From NCBI RefSeq assembly GCF_000775915.1, contig NZ_BBLT01000007.1:62001-126000 (forward strand): a stretch of 64,000 nucleotides of DNA, in the 5' to 3' direction. The notes beneath the pieces are model-generated. The model was not told where the DNA came from. It made no database searches and saw only the letters and a program-made list of their open reading frames with translations. Positions 8,639 through 17,465 of this stretch are shown here, one piece after another; the first letter of the stretch is position 1; every line of letters starts with the position of its first letter. The translations under genes and the position numbers were made by a program. The DNA is from Sporocytophaga myxococcoides (GTDB lineage Bacteria > Bacteroidota > Bacteroidia > Cytophagales > Cytophagaceae).

Positions 8639-9712
8639 ATGAATTTTTTTAAAACCGATTCAAAACGAGCTATAGAAGCTATATCAGAAGCACAGAAAAT
8701 AGCATTTGCACCAGTTATTTTTCAGGCAGTCAGATGTTTAAGAGAGTTAGGGATTCTGGAATATGTTTCGAAAAAAGGCCAGGCTGGAGCCAAGCTCGAA
8801 GACATTGCAGCCGATCTGGATTTATCGGTTTATGGTGCAAGAGTATTGTTGGAAGCAGGATTAGGTATAGGAGTTTTGTATCAGAAAGAAGATGATTCTT
8901 ATATAATTACCAAAGTTGGGCATTTTATTCTTTATGATGAAATTACAAATGTAAATTTTAATTTTATACAGGACGTTTGCTACCAGGGATTAAATGAATT
9001 AAAAGATTCAATTAAAAACGGGAAGCCTGAAGGATTAAAGGTTTTTGGAAACTGGCCAACAATATATGAGGGACTTTCAAAATTGCCCTCTAAGGCGAAA
9101 ACGAGCTGGTTTGAGTTTGATCATTATTATTCAGATCAGGCATTTGATACTGTTTTGCCATACATTTTTAAACATAAGCCTGCTCATATTTATGATATAG
9201 GGGGCAACACAGGTAAGTTTTCGTTAAAATGTGTGAAGTACGACAAAGATGTCAAGATGACCATTATAGATTTGCCGGGACAGCTGGCAATGGCGCAGGA
9301 GAATATTACAAAGGAGGGATATTCCGATAGAATAAAAGGGCATCATGTAAATTTATTGGATGCATCTCAAAGCTTACCTAAAGGAGCAGATGCGGTTTGG
9401 ATGAGTCAATTCCTTGATTGCTTTTCGGAAGAAGAAATTATTTCTATTCTAAAAAGGTGCGTAGATGCGATTGATGATAATGGTGCGGTTTACATTCTTG
9501 AGACCTATTGGGATAGACAAAAATTTGAGGCATCAGCATTCAGTCTTCAGATGACTTCTTTGTATTTTACTGCGATGGCTAATGGAAATAGTCAGATGTA
9601 CCATTCCAAAAACCTGATTCAATGTGTTCATGCTGCTGGGTTATATGTAGAAGAGGATATTGACAATATCGGAGTAAGCCATACATTGTTCAGATGTAAA
9701 AAAAGAAAATAA
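8639..9712 (+). CDS. Class I SAM-dependent methyltransferase, O-methyltransferase-like
   Basis: A 357-residue two-domain enzyme. Residues about 15-105 form a winged-helix-like dimerisation domain (AVRCLRELGILEYV, DLSVYGARVLLEAGLGIGVL), as in plant- and polyketide-type O-methyltransferases. The catalytic Rossmann domain contains the SAM-binding motif IYDIGGNTGKFS near residues 184-195, the acidic TIIDLPGQLAMA after the next strand, and 'DAVWMSQFLDCFSEEE' as motif post-I/II. This arrangement fits O-methyltransferase family 2, acting on small aromatic or secondary metabolites. There is no biosynthetic cluster around it, so the substrate is open. ATG start; followed by a 165-bp spacer to the antiporter gene. 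Confidence 0.75.
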   Translation: MNFFKTDSKRAIEAISEAQKIAFAPVIFQAVRCLRELGILEYVSKKGQAGAKLEDIAADLDLSVYGARVLLEAGLGIGVLYQKEDDSYIITKVGHFILYDEITNVNFNFIQDVCYQGLNELKDSIKNGKPEGLKVFGNWPTIYEGLSKLPSKAKTSWFEFDHYYSDQAFDTVLPYIFKHKPAHIYDIGGNTGKFSLKCVKYDKDVKMTIIDLPGQLAMAQENITKEGYSDRIKGHHVNLLDASQSLPKGADAVWMSQFLDCFSEEEIISILKRCVDAIDDNGAVYILETYWDRQKFEASAFSLQMTSLYFTAMANGNSQMYHSKNLIQCVHAAGLYVEEDIDNIGVSHTLFRCKKRK

Positions 9713-9877
9713 TGATTCTGCATAAACTTAAGCAGTTTGTCTTTTTCTAATAATATCCTTCCAATTCCCTTCCATATGGGGAATTATAATGTTAAATTTG
9801 CTTAAAATGTAATTTTTGGAAACCTGAATCTCTTTTTTTGGTTTCTAAAAATTACATTTTTATTTTAGAATCTTGTT

Positions 9878-12118
9878 ATGGTACACTTACCCCCACTTAT
9901 TTCAGATTTAGGACTGATACTCGGCGCAGCTGGCCTGATTACTTTAATTTTTAAAAGAATTAAACAACCTCTTGTACTTGGTTACATTATCGCAGGTTTG
10001 CTGGTAGGTCAGCATATTTCTATATTCCCCAGCATTACTGACCAGGAAAATATTGAAATCTGGGCAGAAATAGGCGTAATATTCCTGCTTTTTACTCTTG
10101 GACTTGAGTTCAGTTTTAAAAAACTAGCTAAGGTAGGAGGAGCTTCTTCTATTACCGCTGCCATGGAAGTAATCGTGATGCTGGCATTGGGATATGGTAC
10201 TGGAAAACTGCTAGGCTGGTCCAGTATGGATAGTATCTTTCTGGGAGGGATTTTGTCTGTTTCCTCAACAACAATCATTATAAGGGCATTTGAAGAGTTG
10301 GATGTAAAGACTCAGCAATTTGCAGTGCTCGTCTTTGGTGTACTAATCGTAGAAGATCTTGTTGCTATTCTCCTACTTGTACTCTTATCAACTCTTGCAT
10401 TGAGTCAGAATTTTTCCGGAACTGAAATGCTTATCTCGGTATTGAAACTGGCTTTCTTCTTAATTTTATGGTTTATAGGGGGAATTTTTCTTATTCCCAC
10501 CTTCCTTAAAAAAACCAGAAAATTGATGAATGACGAGACTTTGCTCATCGTTTCAATTGCTCTTTGTCTGATTATGGTGATGTTAGCTACAAAAGTAGGC
10601 TTTTCTCCTGCTTTGGGGGCATTTATTATGGGATCTATACTTGCAGAAACTGTCCAGGGCGAAAAAATTGAACATCTGGTAAAGTCCGTAAAAGATCTGT
10701 TTGGTGCTATATTCTTTGTTTCTGTGGGTATGCTTATTGATCCTGATATGTTGATTGAGAATATCGGACCTGTTTTATTGATCACTTTTATAACTGTTGC
10801 AGGAAAATTATTCAGTACTTCAACAGGTGCTTTGATTTCCGGACAATCGTTAAAAGCTTCGGTTCAAACAGGGATGAGTCTTTCTCAGATTGGTGAATTT
10901 TCGTTTATCATTGCTACCTTGGGTGTTACTTTGAAAGTTACAAGTGATTTTCTTTATCCGATAGCCGTTGCAGTGTCAGCAATAACTACCTTTACAACTC
11001 CTTACCTGATCCGTTACTCTGCAGGGCTCTATGATATTATAGAAGAAAAATTGCCAGCTGGATGGATTAAAAAACTTAACAAATACAGCTCAACGGCCCA
11101 GGTTATTACTACAACCAGTGACTGGAAAATTTACCTACATTCATATATTTACAATATAGTTATACAATCGGTTTGTATCATTTCTATATTCTTTGTCACT
11201 GCAAGATACATTTCTCCTTTTGTAAGAAACCATGTCAGCAATGCAATCATTGTTGATTTTATGACCGCTGGGTTTGGTTTGCTGCTTGCTGCACCTTTTT
11301 TATGGGCTCTGGTAGGTAGAAGGATTCAGGAAAATGCATATTCCAATTTATGGCATAATGAAAATGTGAGCCGTGGTCCACTTATAGCTCTGAATCTTTT
11401 CAGGATCGTGTTAGGCTTGTTTTTTACAGTATTATTGGTGATTCAGTTTATCTCGGACCCATATATATTAATACTTGTAATTGTAATTATTGCTGTTTTG
11501 AATAGTCTTTTTACGAAAAGGATTCAAAAGATGTACAACCGTATAGAGAGACGTTTTTTGACAAACCTGAACGAAAAGGAAGAACAAGCTTTGCATAAAG
11601 ATAAAATCAGACCGGATATAGTGCCATGGGACGCTCACCTTGTGGAGTTAAAAGTTTCCCCCGAATCCCCTTTTGTAGGGCAGAACCTATTTGACCTTGG
11701 AATCAGAGAAAAGTTCGGGGTAAACATTGCAATGATAGAAAGAGGAAGAAATACAATTGCTAACCCTGGCAGAGATGAAAAATTGTATCCCGGAGATGAG
11801 GTAATGGTAATTGGAACTGATGATCAATTGGCCAAATTAAAGCCGTTTATCGAACTGTCTGAAGAAAACAGGCCGCTTGTTCAAAGGGAAACGATGACAC
11901 TTCAAAAGGTCACAATCAATTCTAATTCGCCTCTTAAAGGAATTACTATCCGCTCCTCTGGTATGAGAGAAAAAGCTAAAGCCCTTGTTGTAGGTATTGA
12001 AAGAGATGGTGAAAGAATTTTGAATCCTGATTCTTCTATGCAATTTATGGAAGAGGACATTGTCTGGATTGTTTGCAATCAGAAAAGACTTCAGGAATTT
12101 ATTATGCAATTGCAATAA
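9878..12118 (+). CDS. CPA2-family cation:proton antiporter with tandem RCK_C domains
   Basis: A 746-residue inner-membrane protein. Residues 1-385 form the Kef/NhaS-type exchanger core of about 12 segments (LILGAAGLITLIFKRIKQPLVLGYIIAGLLVG, FLLFTLGLEFSFKKL, SVSSTTIIIRAFEEL, VLIVEDLVAILLL, PALGAFIMGSILAET). Residues about 420-540 add four further hydrophobic segments. The C-terminus has two TrkA-C/RCK_C units, at about 580-650 (SPFVGQNLFDLGIREKFGVNI) and 665-745 (SPLKGITIRSSGMREKAKALVVGI). No RCK_N Rossmann domain with a GxGxxG motif is visible, so regulation would not be the classical NAD-type. K+ or Na+ exchange for protons is the expected role. Confidence 0.85.
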   Translation: MVHLPPLISDLGLILGAAGLITLIFKRIKQPLVLGYIIAGLLVGQHISIFPSITDQENIEIWAEIGVIFLLFTLGLEFSFKKLAKVGGASSITAAMEVIVMLALGYGTGKLLGWSSMDSIFLGGILSVSSTTIIIRAFEELDVKTQQFAVLVFGVLIVEDLVAILLLVLLSTLALSQNFSGTEMLISVLKLAFFLILWFIGGIFLIPTFLKKTRKLMNDETLLIVSIALCLIMVMLATKVGFSPALGAFIMGSILAETVQGEKIEHLVKSVKDLFGAIFFVSVGMLIDPDMLIENIGPVLLITFITVAGKLFSTSTGALISGQSLKASVQTGMSLSQIGEFSFIIATLGVTLKVTSDFLYPIAVAVSAITTFTTPYLIRYSAGLYDIIEEKLPAGWIKKLNKYSSTAQVITTTSDWKIYLHSYIYNIVIQSVCIISIFFVTARYISPFVRNHVSNAIIVDFMTAGFGLLLAAPFLWALVGRRIQENAYSNLWHNENVSRGPLIALNLFRIVLGLFFTVLLVIQFISDPYILILVIVIIAVLNSLFTKRIQKMYNRIERRFLTNLNEKEEQALHKDKIRPDIVPWDAHLVELKVSPESPFVGQNLFDLGIREKFGVNIAMIERGRNTIANPGRDEKLYPGDEVMVIGTDDQLAKLKPFIELSEENRPLVQRETMTLQKVTINSNSPLKGITIRSSGMREKAKALVVGIERDGERILNPDSSMQFMEEDIVWIVCNQKRLQEFIMQLQ

Positions 12119-12214
12119 CTATTAAATTGGGGGATATTAAAGAAGTTTTCTAATAGATATAAGCGAGATGGAATAGGTATAAGTACCCTAACAGGAAAAA
12201 GTTTAATAAAAATA

Positions 12215-12251
12215 AAAAAGCCTGCATTAATAAGAATGCAGGCTTTTTTTA
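12215..12251. terminator. Strong bidirectional rho-independent terminator
   Basis: Stem AGCCTGCATT (12219-12228) with AATGCAGGCT (12235-12244), a six-base loop, an A run on the left and a T run on the right. It ends both the antiporter gene (plus) and the secreted unknown gene (minus, stop at 12252). Confidence 0.9.
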
Positions 12252-12734
12252 TTATTTATTTTGATTCATTGATTTTTTAATCATATCATCAAAGTATAAA
12301 ATAGACCAGATGATATTGGTTTTTTCAGAATATGGTACAACGTCATCCAATGTTTCAAAAAGTGATTTAATAAAATCCTGCTTGTTTTTCATCTCTTTTT
12401 CAAGATGTGAAATATTGGTTTCGGTTTCGGGTATTGACATTTCGCGGAAAGAAGATCCTGGCTCCGGATTCAGAGAAAGGAATGGTAATATCTCAATCAG
12501 ATAAGCTAATCTGGACTTGTAAACTTCAATCAAGTCAAGTTTCTGAAGCTTGTTTAATTCATCCTTCGAATAGAATTTCGTTATTTTTATATTAGGTTTT
12601 ACAAAGCAAAGTGTTGAGTCACTTTTTTGATTTGCATTCACGTTTTGTGTGGCTTGCGAAAAGCCTTGTGTATGCAGTAAGGTGGACAAATAAATTGTAC
12701 AAGCTGCGGAAAGCTTAACAAGTCTATTATTCAT
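12252..12734 (-). CDS. Secreted protein of unknown function
   Basis: A 160-residue protein that I do not recognise. The N-terminus (MNNRLVKLSAACTIYLSTLLHTQGFSQ) looks like a signal peptide ending near residue 27. The mature part is mostly helical with charged heptad-like stretches (KDELNKLQKLDLIEVYKSRLAYLIEILPFL; ETNISHLEKEMKNKQDFIKSLFETLDDV), and has no cysteine pairs or catalytic motif. It probably acts in the periplasm. It has its own 371-bp upstream spacer and shares a terminator with the convergent antiporter gene. Confidence 0.55.
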   Translation of the reverse strand: MNNRLVKLSAACTIYLSTLLHTQGFSQATQNVNANQKSDSTLCFVKPNIKITKFYSKDELNKLQKLDLIEVYKSRLAYLIEILPFLSLNPEPGSSFREMSIPETETNISHLEKEMKNKQDFIKSLFETLDDVVPYSEKTNIIWSILYFDDMIKKSMNQNK

Positions 12735-13105
12735 AGGTCAAACTGTTTGTTTACGAAATTTAGAAAAAAAAAGTTTAAAAAAAGAATCTAAATCCTTAAG
12801 AATCTAAAAATAATTTTAGATCTTCTTGGATCTGTACTATGTTTTAGACTAAATTAAATATATTTCTGATAAGTTATTATTTGATAAATTACAAAATTTA
12901 ATACTTGCAACAATTCTAATTGTTTGTCCATTTATAAATAAAAGTAAAAGTGTATCAAAAAAACTACCCTGCAGTTTTGAAGCGTTAGGTAAAATATATC
13001 CATAACAAATTTGTTCAGGTATAGACTTTATTTTTCTGATTTTAAAAAAAATGACATTTTAAACTAAAGCATTTAATTCTATGTGCTTTGGTAGGACAAA
13101 ATTCC
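12735..13105. other. Divergent spacer, 371 bp
   Basis: AT-rich region between two divergent genes, so it must carry their promoters. An imperfect inverted repeat (AAGAATCTAAAA ... TTTTAGATCTTCTT, about 12799-12828) is present close to the minus-strand gene. No gene or RNA element recognised. Confidence 0.4.
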
Positions 13106-14605
13106 ATGAAAAAAGGCATTTATTATTTATTGGTACTTATTCTTTTATTCAATATAAAAGCAACGTCTTGTCCTGTATCTATTTCCGGTATTGTCCTGGA
13201 CGCTGCTACGAAAGAGCCTCTCCTTTATGCAAATATTGAAGTACAGGGTAAATCAAGGGGTACTGTGTCTAATAGCGAAGGACGGTTTTTACTTGACACT
13301 GCAGATCTTTTGTCTGACGATACCATAGTTTTTTCATACATAGGTTATGAAACCATCAAAATAAGACTTGAGAACCTGATGAAGTCCGGAGAAGTATTGA
13401 TGGTTCAGGCTTCAGGTCTTCTTAAAGAGATTCAGGTAGTAGCTCAGAAATTGACTATCGAAGAAATTTTAAAAAAAGTAAAAGAAAATTTTAATAAAAA
13501 TCATCAGGCATCTATAGATAAAAAACATTTGTTTTTTCACAGCTACGAAAGAACTCCTTTTCATCATAACAATCAGATTGTTTTAAAGAAATCCAACTTT
13601 GTGGGTATGGATAAAACTACTTTTAATGAATTGTTTAAAAAGATGCCTTCGGAGGTTGTAGAATATGAAGATATCATAGTGAACCTTTATGGAAACGGAA
13701 CAACCTATAAGCTCATTCCGGAAAAGGCCATTTCTCTTGAAGACGGAACGCAGAAAACTCTTTTGAAGGAATTTGAAGATAGACTGGATATCTTTTTCAG
13801 CGATATAGAGAAAAGCAGGGAAAATGAAGAGATTTACTATAAAATCAGGACAGGAATATTGAGTAAAAAAATTAAGAATAATAGCAGTAATGAATCTACA
13901 TGGACCACAAACAAAAATGATACACTGAATTATATTGTTAATACAGATCTGGTAAAAAGCGAAATTTTATATCTTCTAAAGGAATATACTTTAGTCGAGA
14001 GTAAAAACTGGGAATTTATTAATAGTATAAAAAAATATAATTATACACTGCTTGAAATAACCATTCTCGATGATGAGCCTGTATATAAAATTCAGTTTGT
14101 CCCCCACAACCAAGGGTTATTTGAAGGAACTATGTATATTTCTACTTCTTCTTTTGCTGTATTAAAATTGGATTTTGCTTTTGCAAAAGGTAAGAAAAGT
14201 GAAAATTTTAAGTTATTGGGTGTCGGTCACTCTATTGATTTTAAGGAGGCACATATTATTTTTCAAAAAGGTAAAACATCTTATTACCCTAAATTTATAA
14301 GTGTCAATCAAAATGAGTTTGCATCCATTGACAGAAGTTTTTCCATTACTAAAAAGGAAAAAAGGTTTTTTATAGATAAGGAATTGAATGAAATGAAACT
14401 TGATCTAAAAATATCTTTTAATTCAGAAAGCAAATGGGAACTGCTTGTGATGGATGTTGAGGATATTGATGAATCAGGGTTTAATCTTATCATTCAGCCA
14501 GCCACCATGAAATTTAAAAAGGAATATGCCTATAATCCGGAAACATGGAAAAATAGGACAATCCTGGTTCCTTCTTCAGAATTGAAGAAATATCAAAATA
14601 AGTAG
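13106..14605 (+). CDS. CarboxypepD_reg-like domain protein, short DUF5686-type family without barrel
   Basis: A 499-residue exported protein. The ATG at 13106 is preferred over a TTG six codons upstream because it begins the signal peptide (MKKGIYYLLVLILLFNIKATS). Residues about 25-105 form a carboxypeptidase-regulatory-like beta domain (ISGIVLDAATKEPLLYANIEVQGKSRGTVSNSEGRF, VFSYIGYE). The rest starts with 'TIEEILKKVKENFNKNH', similar to the start of the DUF5686 region in the larger protein at 37223, but it stops about 350 residues earlier and has no visible C-terminal barrel strands. It is therefore probably periplasmic or surface-associated rather than an integral porin. Function unknown; it precedes a small membrane protein by 7 bp. 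Confidence 0.7.
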   Translation: MKKGIYYLLVLILLFNIKATSCPVSISGIVLDAATKEPLLYANIEVQGKSRGTVSNSEGRFLLDTADLLSDDTIVFSYIGYETIKIRLENLMKSGEVLMVQASGLLKEIQVVAQKLTIEEILKKVKENFNKNHQASIDKKHLFFHSYERTPFHHNNQIVLKKSNFVGMDKTTFNELFKKMPSEVVEYEDIIVNLYGNGTTYKLIPEKAISLEDGTQKTLLKEFEDRLDIFFSDIEKSRENEEIYYKIRTGILSKKIKNNSSNESTWTTNKNDTLNYIVNTDLVKSEILYLLKEYTLVESKNWEFINSIKKYNYTLLEITILDDEPVYKIQFVPHNQGLFEGTMYISTSSFAVLKLDFAFAKGKKSENFKLLGVGHSIDFKEAHIIFQKGKTSYYPKFISVNQNEFASIDRSFSITKKEKRFFIDKELNEMKLDLKISFNSESKWELLVMDVEDIDESGFNLIIQPATMKFKKEYAYNPETWKNRTILVPSSELKKYQNK

Positions 14606-14612
14606 GATTTGA

Positions 14613-14822
14613 ATGATTGAATTTTTTGAGGCTTTATTTGAGTCTTTATTTGGAGAATTAGTATATCAGCTGTTTCGTATTACCGGAGCAAGTTTCAGAT
14701 TTTTGTTTTTAAGAAAGTATACATTCAGAGAAGTATTAAGCCAGAATTGGAATGGCAGAGTAGGGCTAGTTGTTGTTTTATTAATTGTCGGTTTTATATT
14801 TTGGCTTATTAAGTTCCGTTAG
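14613..14822 (+). CDS. Small membrane protein of unknown function
   Basis: A 69-residue protein beginning seven bases after the preceding stop codon, so it is probably co-transcribed with the CarboxypepD_reg gene. One clear transmembrane helix lies near the end (VGLVVVLLIVGFIFWLI), preceded by an amphipathic, aromatic N-terminal part (MIEFFEALFESLFGELVYQLF) and a basic patch (FLFLRKYTFREV). The close spacing, ATG start and distinct composition argue for a real gene. No family recognised. Confidence 0.55.
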   Translation: MIEFFEALFESLFGELVYQLFRITGASFRFLFLRKYTFREVLSQNWNGRVGLVVVLLIVGFIFWLIKFR

Positions 14823-14875
14823 CAAATAATTTTACTTGCTTTTCCTTTTTAAATTTATCTACTAAATTTGGAGTC

Positions 14876-14890
14876 ATCTGATGATATGAT
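14876..14890. promoter_or_regulatory. Candidate operator of the FadR-type regulator (autoregulatory copy)
   Basis: ATCTGATGATATGAT matches 13 of 15 positions of the perfect palindrome at 15575-15589. It overlaps the proposed ATG of the regulator gene, a place where bound repressor would block its own expression. The nested TCATCTGATGA at 14874-14884 is itself a perfect palindrome. Confidence 0.5.
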
Positions 14891-15557
14891 GAGTGTATCT
14901 ACACCAATAAAACGTCAAAATCTGGCAGAGGAAGTTGCAAACCTTCTTAAGCAAAAAATCAGTTCCGGCGAATATATGGAAGGGCAAAAGCTACCTTCAG
15001 AACCAGAGTTGATGCAGCTGTTTGGTGTAGGTAGGTCTACAATCAGAGAGGCCGTTCGGATATTGGCGAATACAGGAATGGTCAGGGTTCAGCAAGGTGC
15101 AGGAACTTTTGTAGAAAGTCATCCTGTTATTGCAGAACCTCTATCGAAAAGGCTTCAAAGAGAAAATGGAAATGATCTGAATGAGGTTCGACAACTATTG
15201 GAATTGAAAATTGCTGAAAAAGCAGCTTTGTTTCGGTCCGATGAGGATATGGAAAAGATGAAATACTTTCTTAATCAAAGAAAGGAGGCTGCTTTTTCTA
15301 ATAATACAGAAATGTGTATCGAAACTGATATTAATTTTCATATAAGCATTGCAGAAGCCTCCCAGAACTTTATTCTGGCTGACCTATACAAAACTTTTGC
15401 TACAGAGATGAAAAAATCCTTCCAGGAGTCCTTTGTTAATACAGAATCCTTCTTGGAAACCCAGTCCATGCATGAAGCTCTTCTCCAATCTATTATTGAT
15501 AAAAATTCACAAAAGGCTTGGTACTGGGCAGCTTGTATCACAGGTCAGTGCAAATAA
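14886..15557 (+). CDS. FadR/GntR-family transcriptional regulator
   Basis: A 223-residue repressor-type regulator, counted from the ATG at 14886 (a TTG at 14868 and a second ATG at 14889 are alternatives). The N-terminal winged helix is typical GntR: 'GQKLPSEPELMQLFGVGRSTIREAVRILANTGMVRVQQGAGTFV'. The C-terminal helical domain from about residue 95 is of the FCD/FadR kind, with 'EVRQLLELKIAEKAALFRS', 'DINFHISIAEAS' and a later 'MHEALLQSI', giving the acidic and histidine metal-site positions usual in FCD domains. It lies 43 bp upstream of an Fsr-like transporter, and matching palindromes occur at both starts, so it probably controls that transporter in response to an unknown organic acid-like ligand. 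Confidence 0.85.
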   Translation: MMSVSTPIKRQNLAEEVANLLKQKISSGEYMEGQKLPSEPELMQLFGVGRSTIREAVRILANTGMVRVQQGAGTFVESHPVIAEPLSKRLQRENGNDLNEVRQLLELKIAEKAALFRSDEDMEKMKYFLNQRKEAAFSNNTEMCIETDINFHISIAEASQNFILADLYKTFATEMKKSFQESFVNTESFLETQSMHEALLQSIIDKNSQKAWYWAACITGQCK

Positions 15558-15574
15558 AAAATTTAATCTTAAAC

Positions 15575-15589
15575 ATCAGATGATCTGAT
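15575..15589. promoter_or_regulatory. Candidate FadR-type operator upstream of the MFS transporter
   Basis: ATCAGAT-G-ATCTGAT is a perfect 15-bp palindrome with 7-bp arms, ending 11 bases before the ATG of the transporter gene. Its position and its near-copy at the regulator start make it the best operator candidate in the window. Confidence 0.6.
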
Positions 15590-15600
15590 TAATTTGAAGT

Positions 15601-16806
15601 ATGAAAAATACAGAAGATTTAGCCGCTTCCAAAGAAGCTGCACAAAGCACTGTGATGGTGATTTTGATAGGAATCAGTTTTTCTCACATGTTAAATGATA
15701 CCATTCAATCTCTGATTCCTTCTATTTATCCTCTTGTAAAAAACTCCCTTGATCTCAGTTTTGCTCAACTGGGTCTCATTACCCTTACATTTCAGCTTAC
15801 TTCTTCTGTATTGCAGCCGTTTGTTGGCTATTACACGGATCTTAATCCTAAACCGAATTCACTTGCTGTTGGAATGGGATTCACTCTTATTGGTCTTATT
15901 TTATTATCACTTTCTACTACTTATCCTATGATTTTGGCTTCTGTAGGTCTAGTAGGAGTTGGTTCTGCCATATTTCATCCTGAAGCATCAAGGCTGGCTT
16001 ATATGGCATCAGGAGGCAAGCGGGGTTTCGCTCAATCTCTCTTTCAGGTTGGCGGAAATGCAGGTAGCGCTATCGGTCCTTTATTAGCAGCATCAATAGT
16101 TGTTCCTTATGGGCAATCGAAGATCATTTGGTTTTCGCTGATAGCTTTGATTGCAATTATCGTTTTATTTAACCTTGGCATATGGTATAGGAATAATGGC
16201 CTTAACAGGATTAAGAAGCATAAAAAAGAGTCTGAAGCCAGGTCTTTGCCGAAATGGACTGTAATTTTTTCACTGGGTATCCTGATTATACTCATTTTCT
16301 CTAAATATTTCTATATGGCAAGTATGAGCAGTTATTTTACCTTTTACCTGATAAACAAATTCCAAGTTTCTGTACAGGCAGCTCAAGTATATCTGTTTAT
16401 ATTCCTAGTGTCTGTGGCTGCTGGTACCTTGGTAGGAGGACCAGTTGGGGACAAAATCGGCCGTAAATATGTCATATGGATCTCTATACTTGGGGTTGCT
16501 CCTTTTACATTGTTACTTCCTTATGCTAATCTGGAATGGACTGCAGTGTTGATCAGCTGTATCGGGTTTATATTGTCTTCAGCGTTCTCTGCTATTCTTG
16601 TATATGCTCAGGAATTGGTGCCTGGTAAGGTGGGCATGATCTCTGGCTTGTTTTTCGGACTTGCATTTGCAATGGGAGGAATAGGTTCAGCTATTCTTGG
16701 AAAACTAGCAGATATTACAGGGATAGAATATGTCTTTCATTTGTGTTCATTCCTTCCATTGATTGGTCTTATTACTGCATTTTTGCCTAATCTGGAAAAG
16801 AAATAA
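15601..16806 (+). CDS. MFS efflux transporter, fosmidomycin-resistance (Fsr)-like
   Basis: A 401-residue, 12-helix major facilitator. It has the features of the Fsr branch: 'SFSHMLNDTIQSLIPSIYPLVK' in TM1, 'GLITLTFQLTSSVLQPFVGYYTD', 'GVGSAIFHPEASRLAYMASGGKRGFAQSLFQVGGNAGSAIGPL', and the repeat loop 'GGPVGDKIGRKYVI' between TM8 and TM9. Fsr homologues export fosmidomycin when overproduced, but their natural substrates are mostly unknown. The upstream FadR-type regulator and palindrome indicate substrate-dependent induction, and the 5'-nucleotidase gene 35 bp downstream may be co-transcribed. Confidence 0.8.
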   Translation: MKNTEDLAASKEAAQSTVMVILIGISFSHMLNDTIQSLIPSIYPLVKNSLDLSFAQLGLITLTFQLTSSVLQPFVGYYTDLNPKPNSLAVGMGFTLIGLILLSLSTTYPMILASVGLVGVGSAIFHPEASRLAYMASGGKRGFAQSLFQVGGNAGSAIGPLLAASIVVPYGQSKIIWFSLIALIAIIVLFNLGIWYRNNGLNRIKKHKKESEARSLPKWTVIFSLGILIILIFSKYFYMASMSSYFTFYLINKFQVSVQAAQVYLFIFLVSVAAGTLVGGPVGDKIGRKYVIWISILGVAPFTLLLPYANLEWTAVLISCIGFILSSAFSAILVYAQELVPGKVGMISGLFFGLAFAMGGIGSAILGKLADITGIEYVFHLCSFLPLIGLITAFLPNLEKK

Positions 16807-16841
16807 TACTATTTGAGTTAATTTATATTTGAAGTATTTAA

Positions 16842-17384
16842 ATGAAAATCAGGAAAACCATCGCAATTGACATGGACAATGTTATTGCTGACATCGAGTC
16901 ACACTATATTGATTGGTATGAAAAAGAAAAAGGAATACGAGTTGATAAAAAATCATTAAGCGGCCTACCTGAAACGGAAGCCTTACCTGATAAAACAGCA
17001 GTTATGAGATACTTATTCACTCCTGGCTTTTTCCGAACGATACCTGTAATGACAGGAGCAAAGGAGGCTCTACAAATTCTTTCCGGAAATTATGAAATTT
17101 TCATTGTTTCTGCAGCAATGCAATTCCCTCAGTCTTTAAGCGAAAAGTATCAATGGCTTGCTGAGCACTTCCCTGATATAACCTGGAAGAATATTGTGTT
17201 ATGTGGAGATAAATCTGTTATAGGCACCGATTACATGATTGATGATCATACAAAGAACCTGGATTGTTTTAAAGGTAAGCCATTACTTTTTACAGCAAGT
17301 CATAATGTTCACGTCAATCATCATGTCAGATTGAAAGACTGGAATGAAGCAACCGTTTATTTCGAAAATGAGCTAAGGAAATAA
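16842..17384 (+). CDS. 5'(3')-deoxyribonucleotidase-like HAD phosphatase
   Basis: A 180-residue HAD-superfamily protein of the NT5C type. The nucleophile and acid aspartates are D10 and D12 in AIDMDNVIAD; 'MTGAKEALQILSGNYEIFIVSAAM' supplies the conserved Ser/Thr motif II; 'LCGDKSVIGTDYMIDDHTKNLDCFKGKPLLFTA' supplies the lysine and acidic motifs III and IV. Such enzymes dephosphorylate (deoxy)nucleoside monophosphates. It follows the Fsr-like transporter by 35 bp and is closed by a terminator, which suggests a two-gene unit; a link between nucleotide turnover and the transporter is only an inference from position. Confidence 0.8.
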   Translation: MKIRKTIAIDMDNVIADIESHYIDWYEKEKGIRVDKKSLSGLPETEALPDKTAVMRYLFTPGFFRTIPVMTGAKEALQILSGNYEIFIVSAAMQFPQSLSEKYQWLAEHFPDITWKNIVLCGDKSVIGTDYMIDDHTKNLDCFKGKPLLFTASHNVHVNHHVRLKDWNEATVYFENELRK

Positions 17385-17409
17385 ATGATTATTGAGCCTC
17401 AATAAATAG

Positions 17410-17452
17410 AATTCCTACTCATAGCTAATGAATAGTTGAGTGGGAATTTTTT
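17410..17452. terminator. Hairpin terminator after the 5'-nucleotidase gene
   Basis: Stem AATTCCTACTCA (17410-17421) with TGAGTGGGAATT (17437-17448), one G-U pair, followed by a T run. Convergent with the GH16 gene, which it could also terminate. Confidence 0.75.
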
Positions 17453-17465
17453 ATTTTAGAAAAAA

